DNA of 64,000 nucleotides from Ignavibacteriae bacterium HGW-Ignavibacteriae-4. GTDB taxonomy: Bacteria; Bacteroidota; Ignavibacteria; Kapaibacteriales; UBA2268. The position numbers and the translations under genes were made by a program. Numbering within the stretch: the stretch's first letter is position 1; each line of letters begins with the position of its first letter. The notes below the pieces were generated by a model that had not been told where the DNA came from, made no database searches, and saw only the letters and a list, made by a program, of their open reading frames with translations. This document shows positions 63,800-64,000 of this stretch, piece by piece. The DNA lies in NCBI GenBank assembly GCA_002839765.1, contig PGYR01000001.1:124001-188000 (forward strand). The letters are read 5' to 3'.

Positions 63800-64000
63800 A
63801 TGGTTGCAATTCGTTACGTATTAATGCTTTTATGCATAGTTCTTCCAATAGTTTTGGCATTCAAACATGGAATTACACTACCTCGTAAAAAGTACTGGAT
63901 TATAACTACATTTATATTAGTAACTTCTGTATTAATTTTCACCATACTCCCTCCCATTTCAGGGAATTTTAGTGATGCTAGAAGATTAAGTAAAACCGAA
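63800..64000 (+). CDS. Hypothetical membrane protein, N-terminal part (cut by window edge)
   Basis: The ATG at 63800 opens a frame that runs off the window end with 67 codons. It encodes two hydrophobic helices (about 5-20 and 33-50) joined by a short basic loop, TLPRKKYW, so the N-terminal part is membrane-embedded. No family can be assigned from this fragment. Confidence 0.65.
   Translation, partial: MVAIRYVLMLLCIVLPIVLAFKHGITLPRKKYWIITTFILVTSVLIFTILPPISGNFSDARRLSKTE

Overview
This is a low-GC window in which almost every base is coding, with about 57 genes, one tRNA and no rRNA, insertion sequence, prophage or CRISPR array. Several signs point to the Bacteroidota/FCB side of the bacterial tree. 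Four large exported proteins end in a type IX secretion (Por) C-terminal sorting-like domain. At least three promoters have the Bacteroidota form TTG-N19/20-TAnnTTTG. Shine-Dalgarno motifs are rare, and an OlsF-like ornithine lipid synthase is present. The giant ASH (choice-of-anchor D), BNR/Fn3 and IgGFc-type surface proteins and the gene order suggest a Kapabacteria- or Ignavibacteria-like lineage, but that placement is inference.

Layout. 1-5 kb: queG tail, trxB, an OlsF-like gene, a 0.7 kb non-coding block with two repeat types, and sucC. 5-11 kb: a 1568-residue VWA/ASH surface protein and an LD-carboxypeptidase. 11-15.5 kb: tRNA-Ser(GGA), then a minus-strand housekeeping run psd-pssA-purS-purQ-tatA-tatB-gatA. 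15.5-20.3 kb: the replication group dnaN-recF-dciA-gyrB, without dnaA. 20-25 kb: an alpha/beta hydrolase, a PhoB/PhoR-like pair, an ECF-type sigma factor and a LytR_C protein. 25-30 kb: rsfS, argS, a redoxin, a lipoprotein and a metallophosphoesterase. 30-36.7 kb: a 1699-residue BNR/Fn3 surface protein and an aldehyde dehydrogenase.

36.7-42.4 kb is the one clearly accessory region. It holds three unrelated-looking lipoproteins, an IgGFc-binding-domain surface protein, and an orphan Rhs tip whose C-terminus looks like a Het-C/zinc-phospholipase-type toxin domain. The Rhs tip sits behind a duplicated copy of the IgGFc gene's first 45 codons, in a different frame. This is the best candidate for something not previously described.

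42.4-48.4 kb carries leucine-degradation genes: methylcrotonyl-CoA carboxylase subunits and a LiuC-like hydratase, around an M20 dipeptidase. Next come a beta-helix surface protein, xerD, a PgpH-like HD phosphodiesterase, tgt, yajC, ribBA and greA. A sigma/anti-sigma/CnrX-Spy-like trio follows, then comEC, pgeF, vanZ, nnr, a STAS/RsbW-like pair and a truncated membrane protein.

All calls come from reading the sequence and translations; no database search was run. Start codons were re-chosen where the longest frame begins inside a neighbour, and TTG starts are unusually common.
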